DNA from: Parachlamydiales bacterium
Lineage (GTDB): Bacteria > Chlamydiota > Chlamydiia > Chlamydiales > Rhabdochlamydiaceae
NCBI GenBank assembly: GCA_023265455.1
Contig: JAHFTQ010000003.1
Span: 161,907 to 225,906 of the forward strand
Direction: 5' to 3'
DNA: 64,000 nucleotides
Shown here: piece by piece, positions 26,380 to 34,472 of the stretch
Numbering within the stretch: the stretch's first letter is position 1
Layout of the letters: every line of letters begins with the position of its first letter
Notes under the pieces: model-generated
What the model saw: the letters and a program-made list of their open reading frames with translations, nothing else
Database searches by the model: none
What the model was told of the DNA's origin: nothing
Program-made: the position numbers and the translations under genes

Positions 26380-27423
26380 ATGTTGTCCCCTCGCAAAATC
26401 AAAGACAAGCTTCCCATGACAGAGAAGCAAAAAGCCTTTATCGATCGAGGCAGACAAACCCTACGTGATCTGATCACAGGGCAAGACCCTCGCTTGGCCA
26501 TTATTCTCGGACCCTGCTCGATTCACGATCTATCAGCTGCTCTTGAATATGCCAGAAGAGTCCGGGTTTTAGCTGAAGAAGTCGCCTCAACTTGCGTCTT
26601 AGTCATGCGTGTCTATATTGAAAAACCCCGTACCGTCACAGGGTGGAAAGGGCTTGCCTACGACCCTCATCTGGATGGTTCTAACGACATTCAGACAGGA
26701 ATTTTCTGGGCGCGAGAGCTTTTCTTAACACTCACCGATCTTGGCATCCCGATTGCCACCGAGTTTTTAAATCCCCTGCTCATTCCTTATATCCAAGATT
26801 TAGTTTCATGGGGATTCATTGGAGCTCGCACGTCGGCTTCTCAACCTCATCGAGAAATGGCATCTCTTCTTCCTTGCCCCATGGGCTTTAAAAATAGTCC
26901 TGATGGCAACATCGAACAAGCGATCCACGCGATGATCGCAGCTCGCACCACTCATCGATTTCCATTCATCAATGAAGAGGGTTACCTCTCCTTAACTGAA
27001 AGCCCAGGCAATCCCTACACCCACGTTGTGCTCCGCGGCTCCCATCAAGGAATCAACTACGATCCCGCCTCTCTTGCAGAAACCGTTCATACTATGGAAC
27101 TCCATGGTCTAAAAAATCGCATCCTCGTCGATTGCTCCCATGGCAACTGCAGCAAAGAGTATACGAAGCAAAAAGACGTCTTCCAAAGAGTCCTTGAACA
27201 ATACGACCAAGGAAATGACAAAATCCTCGGCATGATGATCGAAAGTCACCTAGAAGAAGGGTCCCAACATCTTTCCGAATCCCCCTCCGAGCTCAACTAC
27301 GCTGTCTCTATCACTGATCCCTGTCTGGGGTGGGTAGAGACAGAAAACCTGATTCGTTCAGCTGCTGAAAGCCTTAAATCTAGGAACGGCAGTTGGATTC
27401 AACCAAGAAAAGCAACCTTTTGA
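26380..27423 (+). CDS. aroG: 3-deoxy-7-phosphoheptulonate synthase (class I)
   Basis: This enzyme condenses PEP and erythrose-4-phosphate in the first step of aromatic synthesis. LAIILGPCSIHD, VLVMRVYIEKPRTVTGWKGL, GARTSASQPHREMASLL, LRGSHQGINYD, VDCSHGNCSKEY and IESHLEEGSQ are hallmark motifs of the AroF/G/H type. The 347-residue length is normal. Which feedback-regulated isozyme it resembles cannot be decided by eye. Other shikimate genes are not in the window. Confidence 0.93.
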   Translation: MLSPRKIKDKLPMTEKQKAFIDRGRQTLRDLITGQDPRLAIILGPCSIHDLSAALEYARRVRVLAEEVASTCVLVMRVYIEKPRTVTGWKGLAYDPHLDGSNDIQTGIFWARELFLTLTDLGIPIATEFLNPLLIPYIQDLVSWGFIGARTSASQPHREMASLLPCPMGFKNSPDGNIEQAIHAMIAARTTHRFPFINEEGYLSLTESPGNPYTHVVLRGSHQGINYDPASLAETVHTMELHGLKNRILVDCSHGNCSKEYTKQKDVFQRVLEQYDQGNDKILGMMIESHLEEGSQHLSESPSELNYAVSITDPCLGWVETENLIRSAAESLKSRNGSWIQPRKATF

Positions 27424-27481
27424 TATCGTCAAAGCCATGTGCAACTTTTAGCACACCATCTAACTGATCAAATGATAGCGG

Positions 27482-27613
27482 TAAATTTCATCAGCGCAGA
27501 GGCGCTTCGCGCAAAGCAAGAGACGCTGAGGCCGCAGAGGGGGATTTGTAGGTTTCCTCTCTGCGCCCTCAGCGTCTCTCCCGCGCGAAGCGCCTCTGCG
27601 CTGATGAAACTTA
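27482..27613. repeat. Long inverted repeat (about 60-bp arms)
   Basis: Arms at 27482-27544 and 27553-27613 are about 90% complementary. They include an uninterrupted core of about 27 bases (TTTCATCAGCGCAGAGG...), separated by only eight bases. The 'CTCTGCG...CAGCGTCTCT' wording resembles a style of palindromic repeat seen in many environmental bacterial genomes. As RNA it would form one very stable hairpin. Confidence 0.88.
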
Positions 27614-27696
27614 CACTCTTAGGACAAAGTACCGATAACTACGTGATATGACAAAAAATGCACATGACGTATCGTTAGCACTGGAATGCAAAAAGT

Positions 27697-27757
27697 GGGT
27701 CGGGACTACCCTACCGGCGCCTGTGCCTCAAGGTCGACCTTGGGGCCTTTCGCTATA
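27697..27757 (-). repeat. Structured intergenic repeat, copy B
   Basis: Read on the minus strand it is almost identical to copy A at 2101-2167: GCGAAAGGCCCCAAGG, then CCTTGAGGC, GCGCC, and GGTAGGGTAGTCCCGACCCACTT. No minus-strand gene lies upstream of it, so it is not simply that gene's terminator. Confidence 0.8.
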
Positions 27758-27887
27758 AAATTTTCATTCTAACTGAACATAGCAATTAACATAGGAGAAC
27801 TGTGCCGCGCATCACTTCTATGTTCATTACTAGATGCTCACAAAGGCTGTCTGCCCTATAGTACCTACACCTTGAGGCTTGAAAACA

Positions 27888-29114
27888 GTGTCAGAACTTC
27901 AGAAACAAAAACGGCAATTTTGGGTCATTTTGCTCATCGTCTTTTTGGGATTCATCGGCATTTCTATGCCCTATCTGATCTTCCCAGCCCTTTTTCTAAA
28001 TCCAGAATACTCTATTTTACCAGCAAGCTGGAGCGCCTCTAGTCACGCTCTTTTTCTTGGAATTACACTCGCCGCTTACCCTCTGGGTCAATTCATTGGA
28101 TCGCCCATTCTTGGCGCACTCTCAGATGACTATGGACGTAAACGGCTGCTCACTGCCAGCTTGCTCATTGCAGCCCTCTGCAATCTCTTCACAGGCTTTG
28201 CAATTGCGTGGCAGCACTTGGGTCTTCTCATTGTCAGTCGGTTTGCAGCAGGACTCATGGAGGGGAACATCGCGATTGCGCGTGCAATGGCTGCCGATCT
28301 CAAAACCCTCTCCAAACATCACACCTTCGGAAAAATTAATGCTGCCACCTCCATTGCCTATCTTTTAGGACCGCTACTCGGAGGTGTGATGGCTGACAAG
28401 AGTCTGTTAGAGAGTCTGACCGCTTCCACGCCGTTCTATTCGATTTGCATCCTCTTTTTCTGCCTTGCCGGACTTACAGCTATTGTCCTTGAAAAAACAG
28501 CCCTTTCCACCCCCCTCGTTGTACGAACTGTCTGGGAACGTCTTAATTTCATCAAAAGAATGTCCGTTTTGTTTTCTAATAAACCGTTAAAACTCCTCAT
28601 GATTGTATCGACGGCTTTCACTCTTGCCGTCGATATCTTCTATGAGTTTGGGCCTGTCCATCTCACGCTTAAGTGGATACTAGGCCCTGCTCAGCTCAGT
28701 CTCTACAACGGAGTATTATGCCTTGCGTTGGCTATAGGAAATGGCCTCCTACCCGCGCTCTTTTCTCCACAGGCCTCTCGAAAAGCCGCCATCCTCTGTT
28801 CGATTGGAGGGCTCGCTCTTTTTTTAATCGGCATTGTAGTAACAAATTCCACGCTTGTCATGCTGGGACTCTTTGCCTTATGCGGCCTTGTCATCGGACT
28901 TGCAGTCACACTACTCACGGTGAAAATCTCCGATTCTGCCTCTGATACTATTCAAGGCGAGGTGATGGGAGTCCAACTCTCCTTACGAGTCTTAGGCGAT
29001 GCCGTTATCTGCCTGTTTGGCGGCGTCTTACTCCTCCTCTCATCCAAACTCATCCTGATGGTGGCTGCAGCGATAGCTCTGGCTGCAATGGCCTATTATG
29101 CTCTGAAGCGGTGA
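27888..29114 (+). CDS. MFS transporter (DHA1-like, 12 TM)
   Basis: This inner-membrane secondary transporter has about 12 hydrophobic segments over about 408 residues. The loop 2-3 motif A (GSPILGALSDDYGRKRLL) and the RFAAGLMEGNIAIARA segment of helix 4 are typical of proton-coupled drug/metabolite exporters. GTG at 27888 is preferred, with GAGG ten bases upstream; the in-frame TTG at 27879 would overlap that ribosome site. The substrate is unknown. Confidence 0.88.
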   Translation: MSELQKQKRQFWVILLIVFLGFIGISMPYLIFPALFLNPEYSILPASWSASSHALFLGITLAAYPLGQFIGSPILGALSDDYGRKRLLTASLLIAALCNLFTGFAIAWQHLGLLIVSRFAAGLMEGNIAIARAMAADLKTLSKHHTFGKINAATSIAYLLGPLLGGVMADKSLLESLTASTPFYSICILFFCLAGLTAIVLEKTALSTPLVVRTVWERLNFIKRMSVLFSNKPLKLLMIVSTAFTLAVDIFYEFGPVHLTLKWILGPAQLSLYNGVLCLALAIGNGLLPALFSPQASRKAAILCSIGGLALFLIGIVVTNSTLVMLGLFALCGLVIGLAVTLLTVKISDSASDTIQGEVMGVQLSLRVLGDAVICLFGGVLLLLSSKLILMVAAAIALAAMAYYALKR

Positions 29115-29123
29115 CCAAAAACA

Positions 29124-29163
29124 TGGTTTACAAAATTGGTGATTTATATTACCATGTAAACTA
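29124..29163 (+). promoter_or_regulatory. Candidate operator of the XRE/ImmA gene
   Basis: TGGTTTACA (29124-29132) and TGTAAACTA (29155-29163) are inverted copies with one mismatch, 22 bases apart. They bracket AT-rich sequence just ahead of the regulator gene. An autoregulatory site for the HTH protein is a reasonable inference. Confidence 0.45.
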
Positions 29164-29189
29164 AACAGGGAAAGTATAGGTTTTTGTAT

Positions 29190-30266
29190 ATGAGCAATTT
29201 AAGCATACGCCTTCAACAAGCAAGGAAAGCTGCAGGCTTAAGTCTTCGTGCACTTGCTGGCCTTGTCAACTTAAGCCATGCAGCTATTAAAAAATATGAA
29301 GACGGGATTGTCTATCCCTCTTCAGATGTGCTCATAAAATTAGCAAACGCTCTGAAGGTCCGCGTCGATTTCTTTTTTCGTCCGATCAAAGTCTCTCTTG
29401 AAAATGTAAAATTTCGAAAACGAAAAAGGCTGAATGAAAAAACTGCAGAGGCGATTAAATTTGAGGTCATCAGCCAAATCGAGCGTCGTTTAGAGTTAGA
29501 AAATCTTTATCCCACTTCTCCAATACCCTTATTTAAATTGCCAGCTGATTTTCCTCAGGAAATTAGCAACTTTGAGGAGATAGAATCTATTGCTGAAAAA
29601 CTCCGTGATCATTGGAAATTAGGACTCGCTCCTATTCATGATCTTATCGATGCTTTTGAGAGTCATGGAATAAGAGTATTTATTACTAACACTGACGAAA
29701 AATATTTTGATGGTTTTTCTACTGTCATTCATGATCAGCCGATCTTAGTCATTAGCTCAAGATGGCCTGGTGATCGACAAAGATTCAATCTAGCTCATGA
29801 ACTGGCTCATTATATTTTCATCAATCGTCTCTCTTCTAATTTGAATGAAGAGCAAGCTTGCAATCGATTTGCAGGGGCTTTTCTGTTTCCGCAAGAGGCT
29901 GTTTTTCAGACTGTCAGCAAAGAGCGTCGGGCCATTGAATGGCAGGAAATTCTTTTTCTCAAAGAACAATTTCAATTGAGCATGGGAGCGATTTGCTACC
30001 GCCTTAAAGATTTAAAAATCATTCAAGAGCCCTACTATAAAAGCCTCATGATCCGATTTCGACAGAAAGGATGGCATCGCAAAGAGCCCGGATTAGAGAT
30101 TCCCTCAGAAAAAGCTCATACTTTTAATCAAATGTTGTTTCATGCTCTGGGTGAAGAATATATTGGAGAATCAAAAGCCGCAGAACTGCTATCATGTTCT
30201 CTGACTCAATTAAAAGCTCTTCGCCAGGTTCAAAACTCCCATGCTTTTACTCATCAGCGATGCTAA
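29190..30266 (+). CDS. XRE-family regulator with ImmA/IrrE metallopeptidase domain
   Basis: An N-terminal helix-turn-helix (residues 5-60; LQQARKAAGLSLRALAGLVNLSHAAIKKYEDG) is fused to an ImmA/IrrE peptidase domain with the zinc motif FNLAHELAHYIF (HExxH) near residue 205. A C-terminal extension ends SHAFTHQRC. ATG at 29190 is chosen over a TTG six bases earlier. Such proteins often act as antitoxin-like regulators paired with PIN-domain toxins. Here a PIN-like N-terminal stub begins inside the gene's last codons. Confidence 0.88.
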   Translation: MSNLSIRLQQARKAAGLSLRALAGLVNLSHAAIKKYEDGIVYPSSDVLIKLANALKVRVDFFFRPIKVSLENVKFRKRKRLNEKTAEAIKFEVISQIERRLELENLYPTSPIPLFKLPADFPQEISNFEEIESIAEKLRDHWKLGLAPIHDLIDAFESHGIRVFITNTDEKYFDGFSTVIHDQPILVISSRWPGDRQRFNLAHELAHYIFINRLSSNLNEEQACNRFAGAFLFPQEAVFQTVSKERRAIEWQEILFLKEQFQLSMGAICYRLKDLKIIQEPYYKSLMIRFRQKGWHRKEPGLEIPSEKAHTFNQMLFHALGEEYIGESKAAELLSCSLTQLKALRQVQNSHAFTHQRC

Positions 30267-30321
30267 TATCCTTATCGATTGTAGGATTTATCGTAGCCGG
30301 ATTGCATCGCAAATCTCCTGA
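30241..30321 (+). pseudogene. Stub of a PIN-domain toxin
   Basis: A 26-codon frame starts with ATG overlapping the end of the XRE/ImmA gene and reads MLLLISDANILIDCRIY. This is the classical first strand and catalytic Asp of PIN ribonucleases (xxSDANILID). It stops at 30321, and the remaining roughly 140-160 residues of a PIN protein are absent. The overlapping start is the arrangement expected for XRE/ImmA-PIN operons. Too short for ordinary gene calling. Confidence 0.6.
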
Positions 30322-30449
30322 GCTGCTTTTTGCTGGCATAGCATCTATTGCCAGTCATGCCATATGTTGTATTAGGCGCCATTCAAAGAAAATAATTTAC
30401 AGATTTTTCAGTTATTAAAAAAAGTTTTTATATTAATATATTAAAATGA

Positions 30450-30478
30450 TTTAGTTTAAATCATAAATAAACTATAAT
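30450..30478 (+). promoter_or_regulatory. Candidate promoter for the 30510 ATPase
   Basis: TTTAGT (30450-30455) is 17 bases from TATAAT (30473-30478) in a strongly AT-rich gap. GAGGG precedes the ATG. Confidence 0.5.
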
Positions 30479-30509
30479 TAACACTCAAATTAACAAACGA
30501 GGGTTATTT

Positions 30510-32015
30510 ATGATTTCACTAGATCGTATAAAACAATTTGGAGAATCTTTTGGACAGGGGCTCGGTGCTGGGTTATCGAAGATGCTCGATTCTCAACAAA
30601 CCGGGGAAAATTTTGGTAAATTCATTTCTAAAACTATTCAGAGCACGATTGAGAGTTTAGATTTCACAAAAATTGTCCAAGAGATCAATCGAAGTTCTGC
30701 TGCAGCTACAAACCAGCTAGATTTCAAAGCAGCTGCAGGAAATATCGGCCGAGAAATTGGAAGAGTCATCTATGCATCAGGAAATCCCGCAACACAGGCC
30801 TTCGGCGCCTTGGCAGGTAATTTAGCGCGTAACGTGACATGGAATATAGTTCCTCACTTTGCCGCTGGAATAGCGACTTTAACGGGCACTCCCCTGTTAG
30901 CCTACTTCCTCTACCGGAAAGCCCTACATAATATCGGACGCCCCCAGTTAATCAAAGAAGAGCGCAAGATCGCTTTGGCCGAGCGCCTTCAAGATACGAT
31001 TTTTCGAACCGTTGGCGGGGGAATGGAGGCGTTAAGGTCCGGAGCAAAATGGGGTGGAATTGTCGGAATGACGACCTTCGGCTCTTACATACCGATTGCC
31101 TTGAGTGCAGCCTTATCTCGAAATAAATTTTTGCTCAGTTTGATCTTTGGTGGGAAGTATTTTATAAGAGCCCTAGCCCTCACAGCAGGATCGGCTATTC
31201 TCGCATCGACATCCTCCGTTGTGACTCAAACCTATCAATCGATTAAGCAACTCAGAGACCAAAGCTCTAAACCAGGACCCGTTTTCAACGCGAAATTGAC
31301 GGCTCAGATCAAAGACATTACCGATAGCACATACAATTTAAAGAAGAATAAAGGTTATTTCCAAAACCTTCTTCTTTATGGAGTTGGGGGTACCGGAAAA
31401 ACAATGATCGCAAAAAAAATTGCCGAAGACTCTGGTTTAAACTATGTGATGATGTCAGGAGGAGATCTGCCGCAATACATTTCAAGAGGCGAGCACGTCA
31501 CAGAACTGAATAAATTATTCAAGAGCATAAAAAAACCATCGACTCAGACGATCTTATTTATCGACGAGATCGAAGCTCTCTGTCCCGAAAGAAATGAACA
31601 AACAGAGCCTGCGCGTTTTGATCTTACCAGTGCCTTTTTAAACCTGACGGGAGACGCAAGCAACCAGTTTATGTTGATTGGCGCAACCAATAAAAAAGAA
31701 TTGCTCGATGAAGCATTTTTAACTCGGATGGATTGGCGCTTGGAGATTAAGCCGCCAGCTGCAGAAGAGAGAAAAAAGATCTTAAAACAAAATATTCGCC
31801 AAAGCTTTACGTCTTCTGAACAAGAACAATGGTTCAATGACGCCATTTTAGATGAGATGGTTCTGAAAACAGATGGTCTAACGGGTAGAGACCTATTCAA
31901 AATGATTAATGCACTCTATAGCAAAATGATGTGCTCTGCAAATCGAACACTGTCACCTGATGCCATTCAGACAATGATAAATAATTTTATAGAACAGCGA
32001 CAGCCAGAGGCCTAA
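30510..32015 (+). CDS. ATAD3-like membrane-associated AAA+ ATPase
   Basis: The single AAA domain of this 501-residue protein has Walker A YGVGGTGKT (about 291), Walker B ILFIDEIEAL (about 347), sensor-1 LIGATN (about 390) and an arginine-finger-like LTRMDWR (about 402). The LLLYGVGGTGKT-(M/L)-AKK-A--SG--Y--M-GGD pattern strongly recalls mitochondrial ATAD3. Residues 1-90 are amphipathic; hydrophobic segments around 95-145 and 185-245 suggest membrane insertion. The role is unknown. It stands alone behind its own promoter. Confidence 0.85.
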   Translation: MISLDRIKQFGESFGQGLGAGLSKMLDSQQTGENFGKFISKTIQSTIESLDFTKIVQEINRSSAAATNQLDFKAAAGNIGREIGRVIYASGNPATQAFGALAGNLARNVTWNIVPHFAAGIATLTGTPLLAYFLYRKALHNIGRPQLIKEERKIALAERLQDTIFRTVGGGMEALRSGAKWGGIVGMTTFGSYIPIALSAALSRNKFLLSLIFGGKYFIRALALTAGSAILASTSSVVTQTYQSIKQLRDQSSKPGPVFNAKLTAQIKDITDSTYNLKKNKGYFQNLLLYGVGGTGKTMIAKKIAEDSGLNYVMMSGGDLPQYISRGEHVTELNKLFKSIKKPSTQTILFIDEIEALCPERNEQTEPARFDLTSAFLNLTGDASNQFMLIGATNKKELLDEAFLTRMDWRLEIKPPAAEERKKILKQNIRQSFTSSEQEQWFNDAILDEMVLKTDGLTGRDLFKMINALYSKMMCSANRTLSPDAIQTMINNFIEQRQPEA

Positions 32016-32458
32016 GGGACAGTCTCATCCAAGGTGATTAACTCGACCCAGAGCTGATGCTTCCATTCACGGAAGACCTTGTGATCAGGGGTCAGGATAT
32101 CAGCTCGGTAAGTCAGAAGCCCCCCCGTTGCATCGTAGTCTTGGTCTAGAAGCGAGTAGACGGTATACCCCAGACGGCTTTCAATGGGATATATGAACTC
32201 TTTTTCAGTGTGGTTTTTGTAGATCACGTGAAAAATGATTTGAGGCTTCTTCTCTAAGAGCTCAGGGGGAACAGACCATTGGAGAACGACTTTTTGTCCA
32301 TGAGGAGGATTCGCTTGGCGAGGGTCGGGGGTTTGGACATGGGTACTGGCTAGGTAGGAGGCATCGACTGGCACTTGCCTCAGTGACAAATAATATTTGT
32401 CACAGCTCGCAAGCAAGCCTAGGAAGAAAAGAGCCCAGAGATTAAACTTCTGTTTCAT
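32012..32458 (-). CDS. Putative lipoprotein
   Basis: This 148-residue protein has a lipoprotein signal ([19 protein letters not shown]) with the lipobox LLAS|C. The mature part is hydrophilic and beta-rich (KVVLQWSVPPELLEKKPQIIFHVIYKN...), similar in feel to fibronectin-like domains. I do not recognise the family. The start at 32458 is set by the signal peptide; the longer open frame upstream is antisense to the NUDIX gene. Its ATG overlaps the divergent NUDIX ATG within one CATG. Confidence 0.8.
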   Translation of the reverse strand: MKQKFNLWALFFLGLLASCDKYYLSLRQVPVDASYLASTHVQTPDPRQANPPHGQKVVLQWSVPPELLEKKPQIIFHVIYKNHTEKEFIYPIESRLGYTVYSLLDQDYDATGGLLTYRADILTPDHKVFREWKHQLWVELITLDETVP

Positions 32459-32942
32459 GCAGTCTGTCGCTTGTATACTTTTGAAAGGAAAAGAGGTGTT
32501 GCTGATCCAGCGAAGGGACATCCCTGTTTGGGTACTTCCAGGAGGAGGCGTGGACAAGGGAGAAACTCCCGAAGAGGCTGCGGTTCGAGAGATGGAAGAA
32601 GAGACGGGATACCGGGTGCGGATTGTGCGCAAAATTGCCGAGTACTTCCCCACCAACCGCCTGGCTAAGCTGACACACTTCTACGAAATGGAGCCGCTCG
32701 GAGGCTCTCCCCTGACGGGAGCGGAGACGCGCGCTGTTGCTTTTTTTTCTCTCGATGGTTTGCCAAAACATCTTCCACCTCCTTATGCGAACTGGATTGC
32801 TGATGCAGTCTCCCAACATCCTCACCTGATCCAAAAAAAAGTTGAGGGAGTGACCTATGGGGTTCTCTTCAAGCTGCTGGTGCAACATCCTATTTTAGTG
32901 GGCCGTTTCTTGCTCACTAAACTAGGTATTCACCTGAATTAA
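32457..32942 (+). CDS. NUDIX hydrolase
   Basis: The Nudix box [24 protein letters not shown] (about residues 28-50) is complete, with the REMEEE metal-binding core. The enzyme probably hydrolyses a nucleoside diphosphate derivative; the substrate is unknown. ATG at 32457 ([20 protein letters not shown]) matches normal Nudix N-termini. A TTG start 60 bases upstream would run far into the divergent lipoprotein gene. No clear ribosome site precedes it. The gene ends four bases past the convergent fumC end. Confidence 0.88.
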   Translation: MQSVACILLKGKEVLLIQRRDIPVWVLPGGGVDKGETPEEAAVREMEEETGYRVRIVRKIAEYFPTNRLAKLTHFYEMEPLGGSPLTGAETRAVAFFSLDGLPKHLPPPYANWIADAVSQHPHLIQKKVEGVTYGVLFKLLVQHPILVGRFLLTKLGIHLN

Positions 32943-34324
32943 ATCATTTTGCGCGGATCGACAATTTCATCAAACTGTTTTTCAGTGAGAAGCCCTAAGT
33001 CGAGGGTGGCTTGCTTGAGCGTGAGCCCCTCGCTGTAGGCTTTTTGAACGATCTTGGCAGCAGCATCATACCCGACAGCGGGATTTAATGCGGTAGCTAG
33101 CATGAGAGATTGGTCAAGAAGTTGCTGAATACGAGGAAGATTAGGCTTAATTCCTAAGAGGCATTTATCATGAAAATTTTTAGCGACATCGGAAAGTAGA
33201 CGAATCGATTGAAGAAGATTGTAGATAATCACAGGCTTGAAGACATTCAGCTCAAAATTTCCCATAGAGCCTGCAAAACTAATCGCAGCGTCATTTCCCA
33301 TGACTTGAACAGCGACCATGCTCATCGCTTCGCTTTGCGTAGGGTTGACTTTTCCAGGCATGATGGAAGAGCCCGGCTCATTCTCTGGAAGAATAAGCTC
33401 GCCTAAACCACAGCGGGGGCCCGATGCCAGCCAGCGGATATCATTTGCGATCTTGAGAAAGGCACAGGCGATGACTTTCAAGGCGCCGCTGACTTCAACA
33501 AGAGCGTCGTTAGCAGCCAAAGCTGCAAACTTATTCGGAGCTGTGATGAACTTAAACCCCGTCAGCTCGGAAATCACCTCTGCCACGCGTTTAGGATAAG
33601 CAGCAGGAGCGTTAAGTCCCGTTCCAACAGCTGTACCGCCAAGGGCTAGCTCCGTCACAGAGCGCAAGGCCGACTCCACAGCGTTGATGCCGTTTTCAAT
33701 CTGAGCTGCGTAGCCGGAAAACTCTTGCCCTAGGGTTAAAGGAGCTGCATCCATGAGATGGGTTCTACCAACTTTAACGATCTTAGCAAATTCCTTCGAC
33801 TTAGATTTAAAACCCTCTGCAAGCAATTTTAGATGGGGAATGAGTTTTTTTCTGATGGCTGTTACGGTGGCAATGTGCATGGCGGTTGGAAAAACGTCAT
33901 TAGATGATTGAGACATATTGACGTCGTCATTGGGGTGAATGGGGTCTTTTGAACCTAAAATTCCACCGGCTTTTTCAATCGCACGATTGGAGATCACTTC
34001 ATTGACGTTCATATTGGTCTGAGTACCAGAGCCCGTTTGCCAGACGACGAGATCGAAATGGTCACTCAGTTTGCCTGCAAGAAGCTCATCACAGGTCGAA
34101 ATAATCAGCTCTTTTTTCTGAGGAGTTAAAAGACTAAGCTCCCCATTGACGATGGCAGCTGCCTTTTTAACGATCCCTAAGGCGTGGATCAGCTCGATTG
34201 GCATCTTTTCAGTGCCGATTGGGAAATTTTGGATCGAGCGCTGCGTTTGAGCACCCCAATACTTAGAGGCAGGAACCTCAACAGAACCTAGGCTGTCAGT
34301 TTCTGCACGTGTTTTTTCACCCAT
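32939..34324 (-). CDS. fumC: Fumarate hydratase class II
   Basis: This TCA-cycle enzyme interconverts fumarate and malate. The signature [13 protein letters not shown] (about 317-329) with the catalytic-loop serines is present. So are [15 protein letters not shown] and [16 protein letters not shown]. The 461-residue length is standard for the iron-independent FumC class. It overlaps the end of the convergent NUDIX gene by four bases. No neighbouring TCA gene is present. Confidence 0.97.
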   Translation of the reverse strand: MGEKTRAETDSLGSVEVPASKYWGAQTQRSIQNFPIGTEKMPIELIHALGIVKKAAAIVNGELSLLTPQKKELIISTCDELLAGKLSDHFDLVVWQTGSGTQTNMNVNEVISNRAIEKAGGILGSKDPIHPNDDVNMSQSSNDVFPTAMHIATVTAIRKKLIPHLKLLAEGFKSKSKEFAKIVKVGRTHLMDAAPLTLGQEFSGYAAQIENGINAVESALRSVTELALGGTAVGTGLNAPAAYPKRVAEVISELTGFKFITAPNKFAALAANDALVEVSGALKVIACAFLKIANDIRWLASGPRCGLGELILPENEPGSSIMPGKVNPTQSEAMSMVAVQVMGNDAAISFAGSMGNFELNVFKPVIIYNLLQSIRLLSDVAKNFHDKCLLGIKPNLPRIQQLLDQSLMLATALNPAVGYDAAAKIVQKAYSEGLTLKQATLDLGLLTEKQFDEIVDPRKMI

Positions 34325-34435
34325 AGACCTTTTTTATACTGATGGCTTTAATTCATCAACCCCCTTTCTTTTAAAACTACAACACATTAAAAGCAAATAA
34401 GTTACACTTTTTAAAGTATTTAATACATAATATAA

Positions 34436-34464
34436 TTGAATTTTTAATGCAAATTCATTATAAT
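34436..34464 (+). promoter_or_regulatory. Near-consensus promoter immediately before the 34473 start codon
   Basis: TTGAAT (34436-34441), 17 bases, TATAAT (34459-34464). The ATG at 34473 begins eight bases after the -10 box, so the transcript would be essentially leaderless. Another TATAAT at 34431-34436 lacks a well-spaced -35. Confidence 0.65.
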
Positions 34465-34472
34465 TATGCTCT

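Larger units (their letters stand above)
27424..27887. other. Repeat-rich intergenic region
   Basis: This 464-bp gap contains a long inverted repeat (27482-27613) and the minus-strand copy of the two-hairpin element (27697-27757). An open frame at 27439-27651 is only the translated palindrome. The last 120 bases upstream of the MFS gene show no clear consensus promoter. Confidence 0.6.

Noticed and set aside
27439..27651. Open frame of 70 codons between aroG and the MFS gene
   Set aside because: It is the translation of a near-perfect inverted repeat; it has no protein-like composition and no ribosome site.
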